Shown here: positions 10,740 through 18,119 of the stretch, piece by piece
How the letters are laid out: each line of letters begins with the position of its first letter
Numbering within the stretch: the stretch's first letter is position 1
DNA from: Pseudomonadota bacterium
GTDB lineage: Bacteria > Pseudomonadota > Gammaproteobacteria > Burkholderiales > Rhodocyclaceae
DNA: 64,000 nt
Direction: 5' to 3'
NCBI GenBank assembly: GCA_018241725.1
Contig: JAFEDI010000138.1
Span: forward strand, 62,001-126,000
Made by a program: the position numbers and the translations under genes
Notes under the pieces: generated by a model
What the model was told of the DNA's origin: nothing
The model's database searches: none
The model's input: the letters and a program-made list of their open reading frames with translations, nothing else

Positions 10740-10901
10740 AGAAGTCCGCATATTGCCCAGCCGACAGCCCCACGCCAAGCCGGAACGCCCCGCCCGCGGC
10801 GGGGGTGGGCCGGCGCCGGGCCCGGCAGCCCAGGCCGCCTGGGGTATCATCGGGGCCTGCCCGCACACTCCATCTTCCCGCCGATCCCCTGGAGCCCCCG
10901 C

Positions 10902-11135
10902 ATGAACACCCCCGTCGAACGCCGCAAGAACCTCAGCCTGCGGGAGCTGGTCGACAAGGCCTACGTCCTCATCGAGCCTTTCTTCGATCCGGCCAACGCC
11001 TGGAACGGCCAGACCCTGGAACACCTCGCCTACCGCGTACTGCGCGAGCAGTTGCCGGGCATCCCGGCGCAGGACGCACAGATCATCGTCTCCGCCGCCA
11101 CCCGCATCTACCGCAGCAAACACGGGCAGCAATGA
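10902..11135 (+). CDS. Conserved small hypothetical protein
   Basis: A 77-residue acidic-to-neutral soluble protein with no signal peptide or membrane helix. A basic start (VERRKN) is followed by helical sequence ending [12 protein letters not shown] do not recognise a named family. The ATG at 10902 has GGAG seven bases upstream, and the stop overlaps the start of the EamA permease gene by 4 bp (ATGA), so translation of the two is coupled, which supports it being a real gene. Confidence 0.75.
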   Translation: MNTPVERRKNLSLRELVDKAYVLIEPFFDPANAWNGQTLEHLAYRVLREQLPGIPAQDAQIIVSAATRIYRSKHGQQ

Positions 11136-11989
11136 CGCGTCTGTACCCGCTGCTCTTCGTCGTGCTGTGGAGCACCGGCTTCATCGGTGCCAAGTACGGC
11201 CTGCCCTATGCCGAACCCCTCAGTTTCCTGTGCGCCCGCTACGGGCTGGTGATCCTGCTGATGGGACTGGTCGCCGTCGCCACCCACGCGCCGTGGCCGC
11301 GGGAGCCACGCCAGTGGCTGCACATCGGCGTCAGCGGGATGCTGGTCCATGCGGTCTATCTGGGCGGCGTATTCACCGCCATCCGCCACGGCCTGCCGGC
11401 CGGCATCACCGCGCTGGTGGTCGGCCTGCAGCCGCTGCTCACCGCCCTCGGTGCTGGCGCGCTGCTCGGCGAAAAGGTGATGCCGCGCCAGTGGGCAGGG
11501 CTGGCCCTGGGCTTCGGTGGCGTCGGGCTGGTAGTCGCCCACAAGGTGGCCGCTGCGGCCGGCACGCCCGAGCTGGCCGCCATGCTGCTGCCGGCCGTCG
11601 CCGCCCTCCTCGGCATCACCGCCGGCACCCTGTACCAGAAGCGCTTCTGCCCAGCCTTCGACTTGCGCACCGGCTCAGTGATCCAGTTCCTGCCCACCCT
11701 CGCCCTGTCGCTGCTGGTCGCCAGCCGGACCGAAACGATGGTCATCGACTGGAGCGCCCCCTTCGTCTTCGCGCTGCTGTGGCTGGTGCTGGTGTTGTCG
11801 GTCGGCGCGATCAGTCTGCTCAATCTGCTGATCCGCATCGGCAGCGCGGTGAACGTGGCCAGCCTGTTCTACCTGACCCCGCCCACCACCGCGCTGATCG
11901 CCTGGGCCGCCTTCGGCGAGACCCTCACCGGCCTGGCCCTGGCCGGCATGGGGCTGACGGTCTTCGGCGTGTGGCTGGCCCGCAAGTGA
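11132..11989 (+). CDS. EamA/DMT-superfamily permease
   Basis: Inner-membrane transporter of 285 residues with about ten membrane helices in two EamA repeats. The N-terminus [19 protein letters not shown] is the characteristic first helix of EamA proteins, and the second repeat ends [20 protein letters not shown]. Members export amino acids or other metabolites; the substrate here is unknown. The start overlaps the preceding small gene by 4 bp, and ruvC begins 7 bp after the stop, giving a tight three-gene run. Confidence 0.88.
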   Translation: MTRLYPLLFVVLWSTGFIGAKYGLPYAEPLSFLCARYGLVILLMGLVAVATHAPWPREPRQWLHIGVSGMLVHAVYLGGVFTAIRHGLPAGITALVVGLQPLLTALGAGALLGEKVMPRQWAGLALGFGGVGLVVAHKVAAAAGTPELAAMLLPAVAALLGITAGTLYQKRFCPAFDLRTGSVIQFLPTLALSLLVASRTETMVIDWSAPFVFALLWLVLVLSVGAISLLNLLIRIGSAVNVASLFYLTPPTTALIAWAAFGETLTGLALAGMGLTVFGVWLARK

Positions 11990-11996
11990 GGGGCCG

Positions 11997-12557
11997 GTGA
12001 AGATCAACGGCCCCTCCGCGTCAGCCAGCGTCGCGACGCGCATCCTCGGCATCGACCCAGGCCTGCGCAGCACCGGCTTCGGCCTCATCGACACCCTCGG
12101 CAGCCAGCTGCGCTACGTCGCCAGCGGCTGCATCAAGACCGGCGAAGGCAGCCTGCCGGAACGCCTGAAGATCATCCTCGACGGCATCCGCGAGGTGATC
12201 GCCACCTACCAGCCGGACCAGGCGGCGGTGGAGATCATCTTCGTCAACGTCAATCCCCAGTCCACGCTGCTCCTCGGCCAGGCCCGCGGCGCGGCAATCT
12301 GCGGCGCCGTATCGTGCGACCTGCCGGTGGCCGAATACACCGCGCTGCAGGTCAAACAGGCGGTCGTCGGCCACGGCAAGGCCGCCAAAGAGCAGGTCAG
12401 CCACATGGTGCAACGCCTGCTCACCCTCGAAGGCGCCCCGTCGTCGGACGCCGCCGACGCCCTCGCCTGTGCAATCTGTCACGCCCACGGCAGCCGCGGG
12501 CTGGCGGCAATCGCCGGCGTCGGCACCCGCAAGCGCGGCGGCCGCCTGACCGACTGA
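11997..12557 (+). CDS. ruvC: Holliday junction endonuclease RuvC
   Basis: Resolvase that cleaves Holliday junctions during recombinational repair. The 186 residues contain all four catalytic acids at D20, E79, D151 and D154, spaced exactly as in E. coli (D7, E66, D138, D141) with a 13-residue N-terminal extension. The start is a GTG at 11997 with AGGGG just upstream; no other start codon lies before the conserved ILGIDPG. In most relatives ruvA follows directly, but here the next gene is the first gene of the contractile injection cluster, so ruvAB must be elsewhere. Confidence 0.95.
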   Translation: MKINGPSASASVATRILGIDPGLRSTGFGLIDTLGSQLRYVASGCIKTGEGSLPERLKIILDGIREVIATYQPDQAAVEIIFVNVNPQSTLLLGQARGAAICGAVSCDLPVAEYTALQVKQAVVGHGKAAKEQVSHMVQRLLTLEGAPSSDAADALACAICHAHGSRGLAAIAGVGTRKRGGRLTD

Positions 12558-12625
12558 GCGTTCCGCGACGGCAGCGCACCACACCCTTCATTGCATGAAA
12601 TCACTGGAGATCCGCATAAAGACAT

Positions 12626-12641
12626 TGTGATTTTTGTCACA
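12626..12641. promoter_or_regulatory. Perfect CRP-type binding site upstream of the injection-system cluster
   Basis: TGTGA-TTTTTG-TCACA, an exact match to the CRP/Vfr consensus TGTGA-N6-TCACA, 88 bp before the first gene of the cluster. The surrounding 171-bp gap is the only AT-richer stretch before the operon and holds several CATAG hexamers (about 12647, 12679, 12690) that could serve as -10 elements. A weak -35 (TTGTGA, 12625-12630) overlaps the site, so whether binding activates or represses depends on which -10 is used. Confidence 0.6.
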
Positions 12642-12728
12642 CATGCCATAGTGAAGCGTACGACGGTTTCGCTTTTGGCATAGGGACGGCATAGATCGCC
12701 CCGCCTGAACGGGAGGAGGGACGCGACG

Positions 12729-13298
12729 ATGATCGATGTTTCGCTCAAGTTCCTCGTTGACGAAGTGAACGCCTACCTGCAGCGGAGGCTCAACTCCGAC
12801 TTCGGCAAGGTCGAGCTCGGCGCCCTGGTCGATGACAAGGGCAACTGGGTCGTCACCAAGGACAGCGTCCGCCTGACCCTCTTCCAGATCGAAGAAGAGC
12901 GCCACGCCCGCGCCCAGGTGCCTCAGCAAGTCATCGTGGACGGGCGCAGCGTAAGCCTGCCACCGCCGCTGGCAATCAACCTCGTCATCCTCTTCGCCGC
13001 CAGCTTCACCACCTATGGCGAGGGCCTGCGCCAGCTGTCCCTGCTGCTGACCTTCTTCCAGGCCCACCCGCTGTTCACCCCGGCCGACTACCCGGCGCTG
13101 CCGCCCGGCGTCGACCGGCTGGCCATCGAACTGGTCAATTACGGCCCCGAGCAAGCCAACCAGATGTGGACCTGCCTCGGCGCCAAGCACCTGCCGTCGG
13201 TGGTCTATCGCATCCGCATGCTGGTGCTGCAGGACCAGGAACCCGGCGCCACCGGCACGCCGATCCTCGACATCCACACCCACGCGGGCCTGAAATGA
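12729..13298 (+). CDS. DUF4255 protein, putative tail terminator (Pvc16/Afp16-like)
   Basis: First gene of the contractile injection cluster; 189 residues. DUF4255 proteins correspond to Afp16/Pvc16, which cap the distal end of the tube and sheath and set where assembly stops. The visible features are a helical N-terminus (LKFLVDEVNAYLQRRL), a central beta stretch with PPPLAINLVILFAASF, and a C-terminal segment ending in LDIHTHAGLK. The ATG at 12729 has a very strong GGAGGAGGG ribosome site, suiting an abundant structural operon. The next gene overlaps by 4 bp. Family call is firm; the capping role follows from studied eCIS particles. Confidence 0.85.
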   Translation: MIDVSLKFLVDEVNAYLQRRLNSDFGKVELGALVDDKGNWVVTKDSVRLTLFQIEEERHARAQVPQQVIVDGRSVSLPPPLAINLVILFAASFTTYGEGLRQLSLLLTFFQAHPLFTPADYPALPPGVDRLAIELVNYGPEQANQMWTCLGAKHLPSVVYRIRMLVLQDQEPGATGTPILDIHTHAGLK

Positions 13299-14296
13299 AC
13301 AGCGCCTTCCGCCGTCTGTGGACGGTGGCCGTCAGCCATGATTTCCGCAGCGGCCCCTGCGACGATCTGGCCTTCGTGGTGCCGCCAGCCACCCGCGACG
13401 CACTGGCCGGCATGCACGCACTGGTACGCGAGCTAAACGGCGTGCTGCACGTGCTGATCGCCGTGGACGAGGACGGCAATCCGCTCGGCGACTGCGTCGG
13501 GCGGCGCCTGCTGTTCGGCCTCGCGCCGCGCAGCCCGAGCTTCACGCAATACACGCAACTGCCAGCCCTGCCGCCCGGCGAGACGCCGCTGTTTGCCAAC
13601 GAGGCATCTGCCGACGCCCTCGACGCCGCGCCGCGCGGCGTCGAACTGGCCTGCCCGGCGCCGACCCTCGTGCCGCGCCTGGCCGCCCGTCCGCTGGATC
13701 TGACCCTCACCCGCCCGGACGGCACGCCGCTGACCGGCGCCCGCTTGGGCCCGGCCGACGCCGGCTGGGTCTTCCGTGGCGCAGACACAGGCGAATTCAT
13801 CGTCAGCGAGAGCGCCGTCGGCGGACTCACCGCCAGCCGTCGCCTGCTCGTCGACGCCGGGCTCGCCGCCGATCCGCCGTGGGGTGTGCTGAGCCTCACC
13901 GCCAGCGCCGGCCACGTCGCCAACGGCCACGCCTTCACGCTGGCCTTCGCCGCCCGCAGCGCGCTGCTGCGCTACTACGTGGTGGTCAAGCCGGCCAGCG
14001 ACGCGGACTTCGCCAGCATCCAGGTCGAAGACCATGGCGCCGCCGGCGACGCCCGCCCGCCGGTCGCCTTCACCCGCCTGCTGCCGCCCTTCGGCGGCGA
14101 CCGGCTCGCCCCGGCCCTGCTCGACCCGGGCGGAACCCGCAGGATCGTGCTCTTCGAAGCCCAGACCCCGGTCGCCCGGCGCGCCGCAGGGCCCCACGGA
14201 TTCGAGCTGCACCGCAACGGCGAGGTGCTCATCGGCAACCTGCCGCAACCCGGCGCCGAACGCAGTGACGCCCAGTTCATCGTCCACCTGAGATAA
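13295..14296 (+). CDS. Unrecognised protein of the contractile injection cluster
   Basis: A 333-residue soluble protein translated with the DUF4255 gene through a 4-bp ATGA overlap and followed 27 bp later by the sheath gene. It has no signal peptide or membrane segment. The N-terminal half (RRLWTVAVSHDFRSGPCDDLAF) is followed by proline-rich beta-type sequence, with a middle segment LDLTLTRPDGTPLTGARLG resembling an immunoglobulin-like or carrier fold, ending QFIVHLR. I do not recognise a named family. Its place between terminator and sheath suggests a structural or assembly role in the particle, but nothing in the sequence proves it. Confidence 0.7.
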   Translation: MNSAFRRLWTVAVSHDFRSGPCDDLAFVVPPATRDALAGMHALVRELNGVLHVLIAVDEDGNPLGDCVGRRLLFGLAPRSPSFTQYTQLPALPPGETPLFANEASADALDAAPRGVELACPAPTLVPRLAARPLDLTLTRPDGTPLTGARLGPADAGWVFRGADTGEFIVSESAVGGLTASRRLLVDAGLAADPPWGVLSLTASAGHVANGHAFTLAFAARSALLRYYVVVKPASDADFASIQVEDHGAAGDARPPVAFTRLLPPFGGDRLAPALLDPGGTRRIVLFEAQTPVARRAAGPHGFELHRNGEVLIGNLPQPGAERSDAQFIVHLR

Positions 14297-14323
14297 GAAA
14301 CCTAGGAGAGGAGCGAAGCCGCC

Positions 14324-16282
14324 ATGCCCACCTACCGCACGCCCGATGTGTACGTCGAAGAGATTTCGGTGTTCCCCCCCTCGGTCGCCGAGGTGGAAAC
14401 CGCGGTGCCCGCCTTCGTCGGCTACACCGCCATGGCCGCCCGCATCACCGCCGGTGACCTGAAGAACGTGCCGACCCGCATCACCTCGCTGCTCGAATTC
14501 GAGACCCTGTTCGGCGGCGCGCCAGAGCTGGATCTCGACCACGTGGACCTGGACGCCGGCAACCGCTTCCTCAGCGCCACGCTGGCTGCCACCAACACCA
14601 AGTACCTTTACGACAGCCTGCGCCTGTTCTTCGACAACGGCGGCGGTCCGGCGTGGATCTGCTCGGTCGGCAAGCACACCGACGCAGTGGACAAGACCCA
14701 GCTGATCGCCGGCCTGGCGCGCATCGCGACGGTGGATGAGCCGACCATCCTGCTCTTCCCCGACGCCGCCGGCCTCGGTGCCGACGACCTGGCCGCGGTG
14801 CAGATGGCGGCCCTCAACCAGTGCGGCAAGCTCGGCGACCGGGTCTCCGTGCTCGACACCCGCCTCGCCACCGACAAGACCGGCCACACCGCCGTAGTAG
14901 ACGAGTTGCGCAACCGCATCGGCATCAACAGCCTCAAGTACGGCGCCGCCTACGCCCCGTGGCTGCAGCTCAACTACCCGAAGAACGTGGGCTACGCCGA
15001 CATCAAGAGCAAGCTGAAGAAAGGCGGCGTGGCGGTGATGCTGAACGCCCTCACCGGCGACGCTGGCGTGCTGGCGCTGCTGCAAGGCCTCGACCAGGCC
15101 CTGGCCGACCTGGCCGGCCTGCCGGCCCGCCGCGCCACCGTCAGCGGCGGCACCGACAAGGCCATCTCGGACACCTTCGGCGCCACCCTGCTGGCCTACC
15201 TGGGCACGCCGGACGCCGCCCACATGCAGGACCTGTTCGCCTTCGTCTACAAGATCGCCCCGTTGGTGGACGGCATGGCCAGCGGCGCCGGCGCCTTCAC
15301 CCACGCGGGCCTCAAGGGCGACGCCGGGCGGGCCATCACCCACAGCTTCATCCCGGCGATGAGCGAGCTGATCGCCCTCGAACGGGAACTCGACGGCAAG
15401 CTCACCGCCGCCTATGTTGCCCAGTACTCTGCCATCGGCGCCCTCACCACCGCCGGCTGGGCGACCCTGTTCGGCGCCGACGCGCCGGCCGCTTCCACCA
15501 CCGCAATCAGTGCTGCTGCCGACGACGTCGGCCGCCTGGCCGCGGCACAGGCGGCGATCCAGCGCATCTTTGGCACCCTGTCGTCGGCGCTGGCCAACCT
15601 CGACGACGCGGCCGCCGCCTACGCTGCCAACACCGAGGCCAACCTGCTCGACAGCTTCGCCACCTACCGGGACATCGTGCGCGGCGTGAACAACACCCTC
15701 ACGGCATGTCCGCCGTCCGGCGCCGTCGCCGGCATCTACGCGCTGGTGGACAACCAGCGCGGGGTCTGGAAAGCCCCGGCCAACGTCAGCCTGACCGGCG
15801 TCATCGCGCCCACCTACGCGCTGGACAGCGACGACACCGACAACCTCAACGTGGACGCCACCGCCGGCAAGTCGGTGAATGCGATCCGCAGCTTCGTCGG
15901 CAAGGGCACCCTGATCTGGGGCGCCCGCACGCTGGCCGGCAACGACAACGAATGGCGCTACATCTCGGTACGGCGCTTCTTCAACATGGTCGAGGAATCG
16001 GTGAAGAAATCCACCTACTGGGCGGTTTTCGAGCCCAACGACGCCAACACCTGGGTCAAGGTGCGCGGCATGATCGAGAGCTACCTCACGCAGAAGTGGC
16101 GCGAAGGCGCGCTGGCCGGCTCGACGACCAAGGACGCCTTCTTCGTGCGCTGCGGACTCGGCACCACGATGAGCAGCCAGGACATCCTGGAGGGCCGCAT
16201 GTACGTGGAAATCGGCATGGCAGTGGTCCGTCCGGCCGAATTCATCATCCTGAAGTTCTACCACAAGCTCCAGACGTCCTGA
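14324..16282 (+). CDS. Contractile tail sheath protein
   Basis: Forms the contractile outer cylinder whose shortening drives the inner tube out of the particle. At 652 residues it is longer than many eCIS sheaths (roughly 350-500), the extra length lying in the surface-exposed middle region, about residues 130-420, rich in Ala and Gly. The N-terminus (TYRTPDVYVEEISVFPPSV) is the classic sheath start, and the last 120 residues, with the WAVFEPND segment, VKVRGMIESYL and FFVRCGLGTT, form the conserved sheath C-terminal domain that locks subunits together. GGAGAGGAG precedes the start. It is the only sheath gene in the cluster. Confidence 0.95.
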   Translation: MPTYRTPDVYVEEISVFPPSVAEVETAVPAFVGYTAMAARITAGDLKNVPTRITSLLEFETLFGGAPELDLDHVDLDAGNRFLSATLAATNTKYLYDSLRLFFDNGGGPAWICSVGKHTDAVDKTQLIAGLARIATVDEPTILLFPDAAGLGADDLAAVQMAALNQCGKLGDRVSVLDTRLATDKTGHTAVVDELRNRIGINSLKYGAAYAPWLQLNYPKNVGYADIKSKLKKGGVAVMLNALTGDAGVLALLQGLDQALADLAGLPARRATVSGGTDKAISDTFGATLLAYLGTPDAAHMQDLFAFVYKIAPLVDGMASGAGAFTHAGLKGDAGRAITHSFIPAMSELIALERELDGKLTAAYVAQYSAIGALTTAGWATLFGADAPAASTTAISAAADDVGRLAAAQAAIQRIFGTLSSALANLDDAAAAYAANTEANLLDSFATYRDIVRGVNNTLTACPPSGAVAGIYALVDNQRGVWKAPANVSLTGVIAPTYALDSDDTDNLNVDATAGKSVNAIRSFVGKGTLIWGARTLAGNDNEWRYISVRRFFNMVEESVKKSTYWAVFEPNDANTWVKVRGMIESYLTQKWREGALAGSTTKDAFFVRCGLGTTMSSQDILEGRMYVEIGMAVVRPAEFIILKFYHKLQTS

Positions 16283-16362
16283 CCGGCACCGCCGGGGCCA
16301 CGCCCGCCTGAGACGTCCCCCGGCCCGCCCGCATCCCGCCACCGAATGCGAAAGGAACCGAC

Positions 16363-16797
16363 ATGCCTGCCCAGTATCCCCTGCCCGTCTTCCACTTCAC
16401 CGTCCAGTGGGGCGGCACCCGCATCGGCTTCTCCGAGGTCACCGGCCTGACCCAGGAAAACCAGGCCATCGAATACCGCGACGGCTCCTTCCCCGAGTAC
16501 TCGTCGATCAAGATGCCGGGGCTGCGCAAGTTCAGCAACGTCACCCTCAAACGCGGCATCGTCAAGTCGGACAACGACTTCTTCAAGTGGCTGTCGACGA
16601 TCAAGCTCAACACCGTCGAGCGCCGCGATCTCACCGTCAGCCTGCTCAACGAGAGCCACGAGCCGGTGATGGTGTGGAAGGTGCACAACGCCTTCCCGGT
16701 CAAGGTCGAGGGGCCGCAGCTGAAGGCCAGCGCCAACGAGGTGGCCATCGAGTCCATCGAGCTGGCCCACGAAGGCCTCGAGCTGCAGAACGAGTAG
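16363..16797 (+). CDS. Tail tube protein 1 (gp19/Hcp-type fold)
   Basis: Inner-tube subunit of 144 residues. The sequence follows the gp19-type tube pattern: FHFTVQWGGTRIGFSEVTGL at the N-terminus, then VTLKRGIVKSDNDFFKW and SLLNESHEPVMVWKVHNA, ending with an ESIELAHEGLE strand. Such proteins stack as hexameric rings inside the sheath. AAAGGA precedes the ATG. The paralogue at 16828-17271 shows the same order of motifs; in studied particles one paralogue makes the bulk tube and another the baseplate-proximal ring. The 80-bp gap before it holds no gene. Confidence 0.93.
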   Translation: MPAQYPLPVFHFTVQWGGTRIGFSEVTGLTQENQAIEYRDGSFPEYSSIKMPGLRKFSNVTLKRGIVKSDNDFFKWLSTIKLNTVERRDLTVSLLNESHEPVMVWKVHNAFPVKVEGPQLKASANEVAIESIELAHEGLELQNE

Positions 16798-16827
16798 CCG
16801 CCGCGCCCGCCATCCTGAGGCCCCGCC

Positions 16828-17271
16828 ATGTACACGCCCCCCGTCGGATTTCACTTCAAGGTGGAAGTCCTCGGCCTCGATCGCGCCGTCGATGACGACG
16901 TGCGCTTCACCGACGTGGGTGGCCTGTCGCTGGAGGTGGCCACCGAGGAGGTGCCGGAAGGCGGCGAGAACCGCTACATCCAGCGCTACCCGGTGCGCAG
17001 CAAGTACCCCGACCTGGTCCTCAAGCGTGGCTTGCTGAAGGACTCGGCGATCTGGGAGTGGATCCGCGACGGCATCGAAAACCTCGACATCAAGCCCAAG
17101 AACGTGGACGTCAAGCTGCTCAACGACAAGCACGAGCCCCTCGTCACCTGGCACCTGGTCGGCGCCTGGCCGGTGAAGTGGGCGGTCAGCGATCTGTCCG
17201 CCAGCGCCAACGCCATCGTCGTCGAGAGCCTGCAGCTGGCCTACCAGTACTTCACCGTGGACAAGTCCTGA
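16828..17271 (+). CDS. Tail tube protein 2 (gp19-type fold)
   Basis: Second tube paralogue, 147 residues. Shared motifs with the first tube gene: FHFKVEVLGLD, FTDVGGLSLEV, LVLKRGLLKDSAIWEW, VKLLNDKHEPLVTWHLVGAWP, and a closing ESLQLAYQYF strand. The extra residues in the N-terminal loop (VPEGGENRYIQRYP) resemble Afp5/Pvc5-like tube-initiating proteins that join tube to baseplate hub, so it may form the first ring rather than the main tube. That distinction is inferred from position, just before the DUF5908 and LysM hub genes. Confidence 0.9.
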   Translation: MYTPPVGFHFKVEVLGLDRAVDDDVRFTDVGGLSLEVATEEVPEGGENRYIQRYPVRSKYPDLVLKRGLLKDSAIWEWIRDGIENLDIKPKNVDVKLLNDKHEPLVTWHLVGAWPVKWAVSDLSASANAIVVESLQLAYQYFTVDKS

Positions 17272-17284
17272 AACGGAGTCCGTC

Positions 17285-17446
17285 ATGCCCATCATCATCG
17301 ATGAAGTGGTGATCTCGGTGGAAGTCGGCAACGCCGACTCCGGCGGCGCGGCCAGCCCGCCGCCGGCACAGCTCGACAAGCAGGCCCTGATCGCCGAATG
17401 CGTCGCCCAGGTGCTGGAGATCCTGCGCCAGCAACAGGAGCCCTGA
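17285..17446 (+). CDS. DUF5908 small protein of the injection cluster
   Basis: A 53-residue peptide starting MPIIIDEVVISVEV and ending VLEILRQQQEP. This matches the DUF5908 pattern: a short hydrophobic beta-type N-terminus, a variable linker, and a C-terminal helix rich in Glu and Gln. Members sit between the tube and LysM genes in many eCIS loci; the function is not established. Spacing is tight (13 bp after the tube gene, 3 bp before the next), and the gene would be missed by a 60-residue cut-off. Confidence 0.75.
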   Translation: MPIIIDEVVISVEVGNADSGGAASPPPAQLDKQALIAECVAQVLEILRQQQEP

Positions 17447-17449
17447 GCC

Positions 17450-18118
17450 ATGCCCGAACGCGGACAGCTCGAGCGCCTGCGCATCGACGCCTACACCAAG
17501 CCCGATTACAGCGGCGCCGCCATCGGCAGCTTCGAGGCTTTTGTGAACCCGGCCGAGATCACCCTCGCCTACGAGATGGAGTACGACAGCGGCCAGGGCA
17601 GCGGCACCACCGGCAGCCGCATGGACTTCAAGAAGGTCAAGCCGGGCGACCTCAACCTGGTGTTCTTCCTCGACGGCACCGGCGCCAACGGGCGGCCTCT
17701 CGACGTGCAGCAGAAGGTCGAGTCCTTCCAGACCGTCACCGGCTACAACGGCGACATCCACCGCCCCAACTACCTCAAGGTGATGTGGGGGCGCATCCAG
17801 GTGAGGCGCTGCGTCCTCAAGAGCGCCTCCATCGTCTACAAGCTCTTCAAGCCGAGCGGCGTGCCGCTGCGGGCGGTGATCACCGCCGTCTTCACCGACA
17901 ACTCGGACGACCAGACCCGCGTCGCGCTGGCCCAGGACGCCTCGCCCGACCTGACCCACGTGCGCATCGTGCACGCCGGCGAAACCCTTGCCGCGCTGTG
18001 CACCGCCATCTACGGCGACCCGCGCTACGCCCCCGGCGTGGCGCGGGCCAACGGGCTGGACGGCTTCCGCCAGCTGCCGGCCGGCACGCGCGTGGTCTTC
18101 CCGCCCCTGGAGAAGTGA
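17450..18118 (+). CDS. LysM-containing hub protein (Afp7/Pvc7-like)
   Basis: A 222-residue baseplate protein that links the tube to the spike. The N-terminal domain (about residues 1-150, with FEAFVNPAEITLAYEMEYD and LNLVFFLDGTG) matches the contractile-injection tube-associated domain. The last 55 residues form a LysM module (VRIVHAGETLAALCTAIYGD to LPAGTRVVFPP). In phage tails the LysM part sits inside the particle and does not bind the cell wall. The ATG at 17450 is 3 bp after the DUF5908 stop. The following spike gene begins without an evident ATG. Confidence 0.85.
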   Translation: MPERGQLERLRIDAYTKPDYSGAAIGSFEAFVNPAEITLAYEMEYDSGQGSGTTGSRMDFKKVKPGDLNLVFFLDGTGANGRPLDVQQKVESFQTVTGYNGDIHRPNYLKVMWGRIQVRRCVLKSASIVYKLFKPSGVPLRAVITAVFTDNSDDQTRVALAQDASPDLTHVRIVHAGETLAALCTAIYGDPRYAPGVARANGLDGFRQLPAGTRVVFPPLEK

Positions 18119-18119
18119 A

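Noticed and set aside
10704-10901. Small RNA such as 6S RNA in the GC-rich gap beside the EVE gene
   Set aside because: Several GC stems exist but no open-bubble layout or conserved 6S motifs are seen.
13433-16342. Very long antisense open frame (969 codons) opposite the unknown and sheath genes
   Set aside because: High GC content keeps reverse frames open; its translation is low-complexity (Gly, Val, Asp, His) with no family similarity and the plus-strand proteins are clear.
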